This document shows, in pieces, positions 26,172 to 35,248 of a DNA stretch of 47,175 nt; position 1 is the first letter of the stretch; every line of letters starts with the position of its first letter. Position numbers and translations under genes: made by a program. This DNA is from an uncultured Eubacterium sp. (GTDB taxonomy: Bacteria; Bacillota; Clostridia; Lachnospirales; Lachnospiraceae). The notes under the pieces are model-generated. The model saw nothing but the letters and a program-made list of their open reading frames with translations. It did no database searches and had not been told where the DNA came from. The stretch covers positions 1 through 47,175 of the forward strand of contig CAJUFM010000015.1 of NCBI GenBank assembly GCA_910585745.1. The letters are read 5' to 3'.

Positions 26172-27074
26172 TCATTCTGTCTGCCCGCAGGCTGCCAGGG
26201 CAGCCACTGCGCCGTCTGCCGCCGCTGTCACCAGCTGATGAACCTGTTTGGTGCGGCAGTCCCCTGCCGCATAGATTCCTGGCACACTGGTGCGGCAGCT
26301 CTCGTCCGCCTTTATATAACCATGGGCATCCAATTCCACCACATCCCGAAATTTCCCATTTTCCGGCATTTGTCCCACTGCCACAAATACTCCGCTGAGG
26401 GACAGCTCACTGACAATTCCAGAGACTGTATTTTTTACAATAATGCTTGACAACCGCTCCTTTCCCCGTAGTTCTGTCACCACACTATCCAGGACAAGTT
26501 CTACGTTTTTTCTCTGAATCAGTTTGTTCACCATAGTATTTTCTCCCCGAAAGCGGTCCCTTCGGTGAATCAGATATACCTTGCGGCAGTTCTCAGACAG
26601 ATAGAGAGCATCTTCTAGCGCCGTATTTCCGCCTCCTACTACTGCCGTATCTTTTCCCCAGAAAAATGCGCCGTCACACACGGCACAGTAGGATACTCCA
26701 TTTCCCGTCAGCTGCTCCTCCTGCTCCAGTCCAAGCTTCCGGTACACCATGCCGGTGGCGAGAATAATTGAATTGCATGCCAGCTCCTCATCACCGCATC
26801 TTACCAGCTTTTTTTCTCCCTCACACCGGATGGCTTCCGCAGGAGCATACCGAAACTGAGCCCCTGCTTCCTCTGCCTGCTCCTGCAGTCCCTGAATAAA
26901 TTCAAAACCAGAGATATGCTTGATTCCCGGATAATTATCAACCTCTGGTGAGTTCACGATCTGACCACCTGCGTTTTTCTGCTCCAGAACGAGCACACGT
27001 TTGCCGGCTCTCGCCCCGTACACTGCCGCGGAAAGCCCCGCCGTCCCGGCGCCCACCACAATGATATCATACAT
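26172..27074 (-). CDS. Thioredoxin reductase-like flavoprotein
   Basis: 300 residues with FAD motif GAGTAGLSAA (8-17), the redox CxxC in SYCAVCDG (about 132-139), a second dinucleotide GGGNTALEDA motif, and the C-terminal GIYAAGDCR. It would transfer electrons from NAD(P)H to a disulphide partner. The start is supported by GGGAGATGT. It lies 15 bp downstream of the rubrerythrin gene, so the pair likely forms an oxidative-stress operon. Whether it reduces thioredoxin or another carrier is not shown. Confidence 0.88.
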   Translation of the reverse strand: MYDIIVVGAGTAGLSAAVYGARAGKRVLVLEQKNAGGQIVNSPEVDNYPGIKHISGFEFIQGLQEQAEEAGAQFRYAPAEAIRCEGEKKLVRCGDEELACNSIILATGMVYRKLGLEQEEQLTGNGVSYCAVCDGAFFWGKDTAVVGGGNTALEDALYLSENCRKVYLIHRRDRFRGENTMVNKLIQRKNVELVLDSVVTELRGKERLSSIIVKNTVSGIVSELSLSGVFVAVGQMPENGKFRDVVELDAHGYIKADESCRTSVPGIYAAGDCRTKQVHQLVTAAADGAVAALAACGQTE

Positions 27075-27089
27075 CTCCCGTCTGCTCCC

Positions 27090-27704
27090 TTATGCCCATG
27101 CCTTCTGGCCGTCAGTAAACGGGGAGAGGCTTACCCGGATAAAGTATCCTTTATCATGATCACACACAGGACATTTTTCCGGCACTTTTTCACCTTCAAA
27201 AATGTAACCGCAGTTCAAGCACATCCAGCCCGCCTTCACATCGGATACATAAAGTTTATTCTGCTCCAGATATTCAGCAAACCGTCCAAAACGGTCTCCA
27301 TGCACTTTTTCGATCTCCGCGATCATCCGGAAGGAATTTGCCACTTTCGTAAATCCTTCCTCCATCGCCTTTTCACCGAATTTTTTATATACGTCGTCAT
27401 GCTCTTCGTATTCATTATGCTGCGCCATTCTCAAAAGCTGTCCCAGGTCCTCCGAAATATCCACTGGATAGCCCCCATCTACATGAATCGTCTCTCCAGA
27501 GAGCTCTTTCAAATGATGATAAAAAATCTCCGCATGTTCTTTTTCCTGCTCTGCCGTAAAAAGAAATGCCATGGAGATAACCTGCTGATTCTGCTCCTGC
27601 GCCTTCTGCGCTGCAAAAGTATAACGATTTCTCGCCTGGCTTTCACCGGCAAAGGCACGCATCAGATTGTCCTTTGTCTCGCTATTCTTAAATTCCACTG
27701 CCAT
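27090..27704 (-). CDS. Rubrerythrin
   Basis: 204 residues: a four-helix ferritin-like di-iron domain (AGESQARNRY, EQEKEHAE, and IAEIEKVHGDRF with its ExxH) and a C-terminal rubredoxin-like FeCys4 knot (CLNCGYIFEGEKVPEKCPVC). It is a peroxide-reducing protein of anaerobes. GCAAGGAGGAATCC precedes ATG. A dedicated PerR box was not found upstream. Confidence 0.95.
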   Translation of the reverse strand: MAVEFKNSETKDNLMRAFAGESQARNRYTFAAQKAQEQNQQVISMAFLFTAEQEKEHAEIFYHHLKELSGETIHVDGGYPVDISEDLGQLLRMAQHNEYEEHDDVYKKFGEKAMEEGFTKVANSFRMIAEIEKVHGDRFGRFAEYLEQNKLYVSDVKAGWMCLNCGYIFEGEKVPEKCPVCDHDKGYFIRVSLSPFTDGQKAWA

Positions 27705-27813
27705 GATGGATTCCTCCTTGCAAACTTAATTTTTCCATAGCATTACCAGAATTTGCATAGAATATACGAATTTTTTCCAAGAGAACTTTTTTATTTGACA
27801 GCACCGTCAGCTA

Positions 27814-28341
27814 CTACATCTCTTCTTCATCCTCTGGACGCCATGCTTGACCAAATTTTACATCACGAAACAGCGCCGAAAGCCCGGTGATCTGCTTTAA
27901 TCTCAGTATTTCATCCCTGTCCATGCCAAGGTGCCTGCTGATCCAGGCATCGGACCGTCCGATCTCATGAAGTTCTTTGACGATATTACTCATAAGATCC
28001 ACATTATGGCTTCCTCTGGCGCGGTTGTGGCGAATGGTGCTTGCCATCCGGTGGTCAATGGGTTTATCAATGACCGAGACCGGGATCATTCCTTTTTCCC
28101 GTTCATAGATATCCGGGAATTCCATCATAATACGATAGCGGTGGAATCCGTCCACGATCACGTATATGTCTTTTTCTTTGGAATAATAGCAAACGATAGG
28201 CATCGTATACCCATCTTCTTTTATACTCTCATATAGAAGCTTCATCTCCGGGGGCGCCACCGCATTGGGATTATATGTATTGGGTTTGACTTTTTCCACT
28301 GGTACGGATATCACATTATAAACTGGACTTTTGTATGCCAT
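27814..28341 (-). CDS. IbrB-like ParB/Srx-domain protein
   Basis: 175 residues. The N-terminal half has the ParB-like nuclease (ParBc) pattern: PVEKVKPNTYNPN, then VIVDGFHRYRIM, then IRHNRARGSH. The C-terminal part is helical and probably helix-turn-helix-like (RSDAWISRHLGMDRDEIL). It resembles IbrB, found with IbrA in E. coli and in many mobile elements. It begins 17 bp after the partner gene. Actual biochemistry is uncertain; the GxxR motif could be a phosphotransferase/CTPase-type site. Confidence 0.75.
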   Translation of the reverse strand: MAYKSPVYNVISVPVEKVKPNTYNPNAVAPPEMKLLYESIKEDGYTMPIVCYYSKEKDIYVIVDGFHRYRIMMEFPDIYEREKGMIPVSVIDKPIDHRMASTIRHNRARGSHNVDLMSNIVKELHEIGRSDAWISRHLGMDRDEILRLKQITGLSALFRDVKFGQAWRPEDEEEM

Positions 28342-28358
28342 TTGTTATTTCCCTCTTT

Positions 28359-29681
28359 TCATCCTAACTCTTTTACATTTTTGTATTTCATCTTGATTAT
28401 GTCAATACGCTTTTGTTGCTGTCTTGTCAGGCCAAAGCCCATAAACCGGCAGATGTGGTCATTTTTCAATATACAATAGCACATCCTTTTCCAGCTGGGT
28501 ATGTCTTTTGTAGATTTTATATCATCTGTATGGTCGGGAATCCTTCCCTCAAAGATAACCCTGGATTTCTTATTCAGAGTGTAATTTGAGACGCCATTGC
28601 GCCGGATCTTGTAACCATGCGCCAGAAGCTCTTCAATCGTCTCCTCATCCAGACCGCCTCCAGTGTTATGCCAGAACTTAATGGAAGTATTAAATTTTTT
28701 TACATAATTATTTCTGAGCCGGACAGGCAGTGTATCCAGCAGAAATTTTGTATAGGACTCCCATGTATGCCCTTCAGGAAGTGTCACATTGCGGTAACCC
28801 ATCGCCTTACTTCTTCCATAGATACACGCGAAGTTCGCCCCCTGAACCCTGCCGATCAGCTTCGCCCAGATCTCAGGATCGATCACCCGGTACAGGTTCA
28901 GGCTGTCTTTGGAGTAGTCGTTAAAGGGTGAAGCAACCCGCATCTGGGAAGCGCTGAGACCTGCCATATAATATAGATCATAAAGACGGTTATAATCATA
29001 CTCAAACAGATAATTGGCATGCCAGATATCACTGGTGGACCAGTCATAAATTGGAGAAGCGCACCATACATCTTTAAACTGCCTGCTGATCCAGCACTCA
29101 TCCTGATACCCATATTTCTTATTTAGAAAGCCACTATACCTCTGCATGGACTCATCCGCTCGCATCCCCAGCAGACACACCGTCTTCTTCCCTTCATGGG
29201 ACATACTGTACCACCTGCCAAACTGCTTTGCCAAGTCCTCCTGGTGCATCCGGTACTTATAGGTGGTCATCGGATTATTTTCCATATTGATCACATAATC
29301 ATGTTCTGGCATCGGACGCACCCACGCCTCCTGCTTCTTATCGTCCCAAGGATACCAGAACATCTCATAGCTGCTCAGGGCAGTCCGGGTCGCCATAGGA
29401 AGACATACCCAGTAGGGTTCCACATCCTTTTCAATGCGCTTAAAAGTCCGCTCAATATACTCTGTGGTCACCGTATACTGGGCTTCAAAATCCTGATGGA
29501 ACACACCAATCCTTTTATCCGGTGCATATTTCTTCTGATAATCCAGCACGAGATTTAAAAGAAGCCCACTATCCTTTCCTCCTGAAAATGAAACATATAT
29601 ATTGTCAAATTCATCAAAAATAAACTTTAACCGCTCCTGTAAAGCGTCAAATACATTTTCTTCAACATAAGAACGTATCAT
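28359..29681 (-). CDS. IbrA-like PAPS reductase/ATP-pyrophosphatase family protein
   Basis: 440 residues. PP-loop SFSGGKDSGLLLNLVL (about 33-48) marks the phosphoadenylylsulphate-reductase/ATP-pyrophosphatase superfamily, and the C-terminal DUF3440-type region follows. LGMRADESMQRY is the second conserved segment. It lacks the cysteine-rich motif of true assimilatory APS reductases. IbrA proteins always travel with IbrB-type partners, and their substrate is not known. DndC (DNA phosphorothioation) belongs to the same superfamily. GGAGGT precedes ATG. Confidence 0.75.
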   Translation of the reverse strand: MIRSYVEENVFDALQERLKFIFDEFDNIYVSFSGGKDSGLLLNLVLDYQKKYAPDKRIGVFHQDFEAQYTVTTEYIERTFKRIEKDVEPYWVCLPMATRTALSSYEMFWYPWDDKKQEAWVRPMPEHDYVINMENNPMTTYKYRMHQEDLAKQFGRWYSMSHEGKKTVCLLGMRADESMQRYSGFLNKKYGYQDECWISRQFKDVWCASPIYDWSTSDIWHANYLFEYDYNRLYDLYYMAGLSASQMRVASPFNDYSKDSLNLYRVIDPEIWAKLIGRVQGANFACIYGRSKAMGYRNVTLPEGHTWESYTKFLLDTLPVRLRNNYVKKFNTSIKFWHNTGGGLDEETIEELLAHGYKIRRNGVSNYTLNKKSRVIFEGRIPDHTDDIKSTKDIPSWKRMCYCILKNDHICRFMGFGLTRQQQKRIDIIKMKYKNVKELG

Positions 29682-29721
29682 GTGTTACCTCCATCTTTCA
29701 GCATTAAGCCTTATGCCACTT

Positions 29722-29748
29722 TATGGTAAATATACCACATTATGGTAA
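29722..29748. promoter_or_regulatory. Possible operator of the ibrAB-like operon
   Basis: TGGTAAATATACCA (29724-29737) is a palindrome with perfect five-base arms. TTATGGTAA occurs as a direct repeat at 29721-29729 and 29740-29748 (19 bp apart), and TTATGCCAC at 29711-29719 resembles it. The cluster sits 40-70 bp before the ibrA ATG, where a repressor could bind. No regulator gene was found next to it. Confidence 0.45.
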
Positions 29749-29842
29749 TCCTTTCAACCAGCACCTTGTATCATCAGATTAGAAACCTTGCCAAAAAATA
29801 TGATATCTGCCTTATATTTTGAATTTATTTAAGAAAAACAAA

Positions 29843-29870
29843 AAGAAGAGCACAAATCTGCACTCTTCTT
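29843..29870 (-). terminator. Terminator of the repair operon
   Basis: Eight-base-pair stem AAGAAGAG/CTCTTCTT (29843-29850 with 29863-29870), followed on the minus strand by TTTTTGTTTTTC. It lies 80 bp beyond the TIGR03915-like gene. Confidence 0.75.
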
Positions 29871-29951
29871 CTATCTGTTTTATTAATACCCCGAAGTCCT
29901 TTTTTAAATCTGGTGTAATGACACTGACAATTCCCTCAAATTAATAATACA

Positions 29952-30728
29952 TTAAGGCTCCTGCATTTCCTTCATGTATTTTCTAAACCGCTTTGGCAGC
30001 ATCTGCATCTGCAGTCTGGGGTTGATTCTCTCTTTGATAGCGATGGAATCCACGAACCGCTTCCACAGTCTCTGCCACAATTCTTCACTGGCCGAGACAC
30101 TTAACTCTAATGCTTCCAGATCCACATCTGACATCTCTGCCAAGGAACACCCCTTTCCACTCTCATGGATGAGCACTGTCCGATGAACCGTATCAGCGAT
30201 TACCCAGTTTTCTCCAGAAAAACGGTCAGCGAAATGCTCTGCCATATAGGGAAGGACAGCATTTTTCGGATTGATCCTCCCAAAAAGCACCCCGTTTTCC
30301 AACTCCTCGAATCGGAGAAACTGGAGTTCATGCTGTATCTCATTGATAATATGGCGCTCCAGCTCCATCAAATACTGGACCTCCGGCCGGGTTAAGTGAT
30401 CCATCACCTTCCCACCCATGTGTAGCGCCAGGATAATCCCCCGGTAAATCCCGTCTGCCTTTCCTGGGTCGTAAGATACAGAACATTTTTTCATCCATTC
30501 ATAGACCGGAACAGACACCTTATTGCGCAGGGTACGCGCCACCTTCTCTGCCTGATCATAGTCAGTCTCCACCGGAATATATCTTGCAAACAGCTCCTGA
30601 TGGTACATCCTGTCACTGATCTGAATGCGGTTGGCGGCGTGGGGATGGCCTTCCTCATAAGCACGGTATACCGCGGTAAATATCCCATCCAGAGAATCCT
30701 CACAGAGGTAGATCCATCTCTCATCCAT
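29952..30728 (-). CDS. Putative DNA metabolism protein, TIGR03915 type
   Basis: 258 residues opening WIYLCEDSLDGIFTAVYRAYE, characteristic of the family that always accompanies the TIGR03916 radical-SAM protein. A conserved DRFSGENWVIADTVHRT region resembles DUF4130. It is proposed to be a DNA repair/modification partner; no nuclease motif can be assigned. Its start overlaps the end of the radical-SAM gene by 8 bp, implying coupled translation, and the shared promoter carries LexA-like boxes. Confidence 0.8.
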   Translation of the reverse strand: MDERWIYLCEDSLDGIFTAVYRAYEEGHPHAANRIQISDRMYHQELFARYIPVETDYDQAEKVARTLRNKVSVPVYEWMKKCSVSYDPGKADGIYRGIILALHMGGKVMDHLTRPEVQYLMELERHIINEIQHELQFLRFEELENGVLFGRINPKNAVLPYMAEHFADRFSGENWVIADTVHRTVLIHESGKGCSLAEMSDVDLEALELSVSASEELWQRLWKRFVDSIAIKERINPRLQMQMLPKRFRKYMKEMQEP

Positions 30729-32244
30729 ACCTCGCCACCTCCCCCGCTCCTGGGGCTGTCACAGCACCAGGATACAGATCCAGAAGTGACATCTGTTCAA
30801 ACCGGTCTTCCCCGGTGACGGAGGCCGGAAGCCTCTCTCTGAGTCCCAACAGATTAGTCAGTATGAATCCTTCGTTCATACGGAGGGGAACCATCGTCTT
30901 CCCGCCACAGGTGATAAAATACACCGCCCGCTTTAATACCACTCCAAACTTTTTCAGTGCCTGATAGTCCAGACTCCCAAGCCGTCTCGCCGCCATGATG
31001 CGCCTGGCTGATTTGACACCCACTCCCGGAATACGAAGCAGCGTATGATAGTCCGCCGTCTGCACCTCCACCGGGAAAAACTCCAGATGGTTCATCGCCC
31101 AGTTACATTTCGGATCTAGATGGACATTTAAAAAGGGATTCTCAGCTGAAATAATCTCTTCCGCCCGAAATTGGTAAAACCGCATCAGAAAATCTGCCTG
31201 ATAGAGCCGATGCTCCCGGAGCAGCGGCGGCCCTTCCCTACCCTCCGGCAGCGCCGGATCTTTCGTGGTGTTGACAAATGCCGAATAAAAAACCCGTTTC
31301 AGGTCAAACTTCTGATACATCGCCTCCGCCATGTGCACGATCTCATAATCGCTCTCTCCCGACGCCCCCACAATCATCTGTGTGCTCTGTCCCGCTGGCA
31401 CAAAACTGGCATCCGGATGAAATTCCTGCAGGGCAAAACTCTGTTTTACTGCTGGCAGGACTTCGGACTTTACAGAACTTTTCCCTCCACCTATTACCTT
31501 TTGTCCATCTCCCATCTTCCCACTGAGCTCCCCTGGCAGGGCTTCCCGCTGCGCAAAACTTTTTCCAGTTCCTGGTACACCTGCCCCAGCGCCCGGCAGT
31601 TCCGGTACGCTGCCATCTCCCAGCAGAAGTCGGCTCTCCCGGCGTCCCATCTGGATCTGGCGCATGGGAGTCAGTATAGTCTTTCTGGATTTCTGGGGAG
31701 CCAGTAATCTCAGCCCATCCGCCGTAGGCAGTTCCAGATTCGCACTCATCCGGTCCACCAGCCATCCCGTCTTCTCGATCAGCAGAGGATCCGCCCCGGG
31801 GATCGCTTTGACATGGATATATCCATTAAAGCGGTATTGAACCCGCAGAAGGTGCACCGCCTGGTAAATCTGCTCCATGGTAAAATCCGGATTCTTTCGT
31901 ATCCCGGAACTTAAAAATAATCCTTCGATATAATTCCGCCGGTAAAAGGAGATGGTGAGCTCCGCCACCTCCTCTGGAGTAAAAGAGGCGCGGGGCACGT
32001 CATTGGAGAGACGGTTCAGACAGTATTTGCAGTCGTAGACACATTCATTCGTCAGTAATATCTTTAAAAGCGAGATACACCTCCCATCTGCGGAGAAGCA
32101 GTGGCAGAGCCCCGCAGCCACAGCATTCCCCATAGTTCCCTTCACCCCTTTGCGGCTGGAGCCGCTGGAGGTACATGCCACATCATACTTCGCCGCATCC
32201 GAAAGGATCTCTAATTTTGAAAAAATATCCGCCGTCAGTTCCAT
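30721..32244 (-). CDS. Putative DNA repair radical SAM protein, TIGR03916 type
   Basis: 507 residues from the ATG at 32244 (GGAGGTGG before it; the longer frame is rejected). The radical-SAM cluster motif is CxxxCxxC at Cys68, Cys72, Cys75. A C-terminal helix-hairpin-helix (RIPGVGVKSARRI) suggests DNA binding. Family members are about 420 residues; here a Gly/Ser/Glu/Lys-rich segment (residues 205-272) interrupts the barrel between MRQIQMGRRES and FVPAGQSTQM. The enzymology is not established. It lies with the TIGR03915 partner behind a promoter with three LexA-type operators. Confidence 0.83.
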   Translation of the reverse strand: MELTADIFSKLEILSDAAKYDVACTSSGSSRKGVKGTMGNAVAAGLCHCFSADGRCISLLKILLTNECVYDCKYCLNRLSNDVPRASFTPEEVAELTISFYRRNYIEGLFLSSGIRKNPDFTMEQIYQAVHLLRVQYRFNGYIHVKAIPGADPLLIEKTGWLVDRMSANLELPTADGLRLLAPQKSRKTILTPMRQIQMGRRESRLLLGDGSVPELPGAGAGVPGTGKSFAQREALPGELSGKMGDGQKVIGGGKSSVKSEVLPAVKQSFALQEFHPDASFVPAGQSTQMIVGASGESDYEIVHMAEAMYQKFDLKRVFYSAFVNTTKDPALPEGREGPPLLREHRLYQADFLMRFYQFRAEEIISAENPFLNVHLDPKCNWAMNHLEFFPVEVQTADYHTLLRIPGVGVKSARRIMAARRLGSLDYQALKKFGVVLKRAVYFITCGGKTMVPLRMNEGFILTNLLGLRERLPASVTGEDRFEQMSLLDLYPGAVTAPGAGEVARYG

Positions 32245-32255
32245 TGTTCCACCTC

Positions 32256-32314
32256 CGAACATCTGTTTTACATTATTGTAACACATATGTTCGGGAATAT
32301 CAAACATTTGTTTG
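32256..32314 (-). promoter_or_regulatory. SOS-type promoter with three LexA-like boxes
   Basis: On the minus strand, -35 TTGATA (32298-32303), 17-bp spacer, -10 TACAAT (32275-32280). Three operator-like sites on the plus strand: CGAACATCTGTTTT (32256-32269), AACACATATGTTCG (32280-32293, lying in the spacer), CAAACATTTGTTTG (32301-32314, overlapping the -35). The Firmicute LexA consensus is CGAAC-N4-GTTCG; the first two match 12 of 14 positions of the B. subtilis form, the third is a perfect but variant palindrome. Confidence 0.75.
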
Positions 32315-32318
32315 TATT

Positions 32319-34313
32319 TTATTCATTAATAATTTTCCGGCTGCAACGATAGGTGACTGTAAAATATATGGCATATATTGCGAGAAGTACCACCGAAGTA
32401 GCTACAATGGAAAAAAGCAGTCCCGTTTTACCAAATACCTCCATGATATATATACACACCTGAATACCGAAGATGGAATGTATGACGGCAAGGAAAAGAG
32501 GTGTGCTGAAAAAGATCAGGTTCTGCCGGAATAACGAGCGGTGAATCATCCTCTCATCCACTCCGATCCTTCGCAGGATCCGATATTTTTCCCGGCTGTC
32601 CGCTGCCTGGGACAGCTCCTTGAGCGAGAGCAGGGCAAAACTGGCAAGGACAAAGATAATGCCAAGATACAGACCCAGGAAAACAATCAGTGCAGTAAGT
32701 CCAATACTTCTCTGATATATCTCTGTTCTGGTAGAGGAATATATACCCTTTTCTATCATCTTTTCATTGTTTAGAAGGCGATCCATCTCCTCCACACTTT
32801 TTTTATTTGTATCATAATTTGCAATGTAGTAACTACGGTCCGGATGGAGATTTTCATCCGCCGGGATATCATCAGGCATAACGGTAAAACCTATCTCGGA
32901 AAGATTGGATGACATATCCAGGAAACCATCCTGGCACTCTTTATATCTGGGATGGTATTCCTTTCCTCCCAGCCGGATCACATGGCCTTTCTTCAGAAAA
33001 TGTTCATTATAGGAATTCGCCGTAGAATCATAATTTGAAATCACAAGATACTCATCCTCCGCCAATGTCTGCTTCTTCAGTCCATAGATTTCTGCGGCCT
33101 TATTATAATCGCTTAATTTTATTATTTTACCTGTATTTGCAAAAACATTTGTACTATCACTGTAGCTCGCCTCCTCTTTTTCATCCCATTCATAGTATTC
33201 ATAACTCGTAAATTCCACCGAATTTTTAAAAAGATCTATGTCTATTCCCTCTGCCTGCAGTTTTTCAGTCATGAACTCCTTCTCACTGTCAAAAGGAAGA
33301 CCTTGATCATACATGCAATTAAGATTTACATCTGCCGGCACCAGTGTCCTGAGATTATCATTCATGGATTTGTTGATAGAAAAACTTGTGGAAAATATGC
33401 AAATAGTTATAAACAGCAGGAGACAGATGATGCTTCCGGCAAAAACGTTTGTATTTACACGGCTGCTGATCTCCTTTGTGGTAAAGGTATTAATCCCCCT
33501 CAGATAGCTTTTCTTTCTGATCTTTGACAAAAATATCAATAGACCAGACAGCGACCAGAAAATCAAAAAGGTCGCTATGATCCCTTTTATGATCTCAAAT
33601 AATATCTGACTTTGCTCCGTCAACTTCCCAGCATTTGCCGTCACCATCCAGTAAGCATGACTGAGCACCACTACTGCCGCTACAAATACCACCAGACAGA
33701 TCCACGGGTTCTTCGCAATATTTTTCTCCGACTTCTTCTCCGCATTTAAAAGATTTATCAGCCGCGATTTGCCTACTACAAATATATCCAGCAAAAGTAC
33801 CAGTGCATACATGATCAGAAAATAGATCACGGTCTTCCCAACAGCTTCCGCAGACACATCAAAGGTAAACTGCGACATATCCGCCTCAAAGAGTTTCGCC
33901 ACCAGCAGACTCATTCCCTGGGACAATATAATGCCCACTCCCATACCTGCCAACAGGGAAAGTATTCCGATGATCACTGTCTCCGCCATAAGGACTCCCG
34001 CAATTTTTTTCTTTCCCATGCCCAGAAGCATATAGATCCCAAACTCTTTCTTCCTTCTCTTCATAAGAAAGCTGCTGGCATACACGATGAGAAATGCCAG
34101 TACCACCGACACGATCACACTTGCCACCGAAAGAGTGCTTTTCATCAGATTTAGGATATCATAGTCATTTGTAAATATTTTCGTCACTACTGTCTGATCT
34201 GATATGGCATTAAATACGTAAAACACAGAAATACCAATAATAAGCGTCACAAAATATACAGCATAATCCGACATGCTTTTTTTCATATTCCGGAAAGCCA
34301 GTTTAAAAATCAT
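32319..34313 (-). CDS. BceB-like ABC transporter permease
   Basis: 664 residues from the ATG at 34313 (GGTGG site), overlapping the ATPase gene. It has the BceB layout: about ten membrane helices, with a large extracytoplasmic domain (about 310-530) between helices 7 and 8, and an FtsX/MacB-like fold at both ends. Such permeases, with the cognate ATPase, remove or sense peptide antibiotics such as bacitracin. No adjacent BceRS-type two-component genes are in the window, so the regulator, if any, is elsewhere. Confidence 0.88.
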   Translation of the reverse strand: MIFKLAFRNMKKSMSDYAVYFVTLIIGISVFYVFNAISDQTVVTKIFTNDYDILNLMKSTLSVASVIVSVVLAFLIVYASSFLMKRRKKEFGIYMLLGMGKKKIAGVLMAETVIIGILSLLAGMGVGIILSQGMSLLVAKLFEADMSQFTFDVSAEAVGKTVIYFLIMYALVLLLDIFVVGKSRLINLLNAEKKSEKNIAKNPWICLVVFVAAVVVLSHAYWMVTANAGKLTEQSQILFEIIKGIIATFLIFWSLSGLLIFLSKIRKKSYLRGINTFTTKEISSRVNTNVFAGSIICLLLFITICIFSTSFSINKSMNDNLRTLVPADVNLNCMYDQGLPFDSEKEFMTEKLQAEGIDIDLFKNSVEFTSYEYYEWDEKEEASYSDSTNVFANTGKIIKLSDYNKAAEIYGLKKQTLAEDEYLVISNYDSTANSYNEHFLKKGHVIRLGGKEYHPRYKECQDGFLDMSSNLSEIGFTVMPDDIPADENLHPDRSYYIANYDTNKKSVEEMDRLLNNEKMIEKGIYSSTRTEIYQRSIGLTALIVFLGLYLGIIFVLASFALLSLKELSQAADSREKYRILRRIGVDERMIHRSLFRQNLIFFSTPLFLAVIHSIFGIQVCIYIMEVFGKTGLLFSIVATSVVLLAIYAIYFTVTYRCSRKIINE

Positions 34314-35067
34314 TGAGATCACCACCCATCAGCGTAACAACATCCATTATCTTATCAAAAAATTCTTTTCTTGTATCCGATCCCTTTCTCACCTCATTAA
34401 AGATCTGCCCATCCTTTAAAAAGATGACTCGTGTGGCAAAGCTCGCCGCAAATGCATCATGCGTCACCATAAGTATAGTGGCACTATAATTCTGGTTCAT
34501 CCCTTCCATACTCTCCAGAAGGCTCCTGGCTGATCTGGAATCCAGCGCCCCTGTGGGCTCATCTGCCAGCACCATCGCTGGATCCGTGATCAGCGCCCGT
34601 GCCGCCGCAACCCTCTGCTTCTGTCCTCCACTCATCTGATAAGAATACTTTTTCATCACATCACTGATACCAAGGATCCCCGAAATCTCATCAATCTTTG
34701 CGTCGATCTTCAAGGGCGCCAAGTTCTGAATGGACAGTGGCAGCGCAATGTTTTCATATGCTGTCAGCGTATCCAGAAGATTAAATTCCTGAAAGATAAA
34801 ACCAAGCTTTTCCCGGCGAAAGCGGTTCAGGGCATTTCCTTTTATCCTGGTGATGTCCTTTCCTTCCACAAATATCCTGCCGCTGGTTACTTTATCGATG
34901 GTGGAGATACAGTTCAGAAGAGTGGTCTTTCCTGAACCGCTGGCTCCCATGATACCTACAAATTCTCCCTTCTCCACCTCAAAAGATATCTGATCTACCG
35001 CCTTGGTGAGATTGGAAGTATTTCCATAATATTTTTCTACGTTTTCAAGTTTTAATATCGTGCTCAT
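34303..35067 (-). CDS. BceA-like ABC transporter ATPase
   Basis: 254 residues with Walker A GASGSGKTTLL (about 39-49), signature MSGGQKQRVAAARAL, Walker B MVLADEPTGALD, and the H-loop VTHD. It would energise the adjacent permease. AAGGAGCG precedes ATG. The promoter region is short and abuts the int remnant on the right. Confidence 0.92.
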   Translation of the reverse strand: MSTILKLENVEKYYGNTSNLTKAVDQISFEVEKGEFVGIMGASGSGKTTLLNCISTIDKVTSGRIFVEGKDITRIKGNALNRFRREKLGFIFQEFNLLDTLTAYENIALPLSIQNLAPLKIDAKIDEISGILGISDVMKKYSYQMSGGQKQRVAAARALITDPAMVLADEPTGALDSRSARSLLESMEGMNQNYSATILMVTHDAFAASFATRVIFLKDGQIFNEVRKGSDTRKEFFDKIMDVVTLMGGDLNDF

Positions 35068-35248
35068 TGTGTATCGCTCCTTTCTATAGTCAGAGCATAC
35101 CGCAAATAAGGGGATTTTTCCATCGAATTTTCTTACAGAGGCTTACAGATTTGTAAGAATAGGGGAGGTTTGTATGTTTTTAAGAATTTTCTTATCTTAT
35201 CAGATGCCCTTGTTTTGGGTGGTTAGAAAGATAAAAGAAATTATAAGT

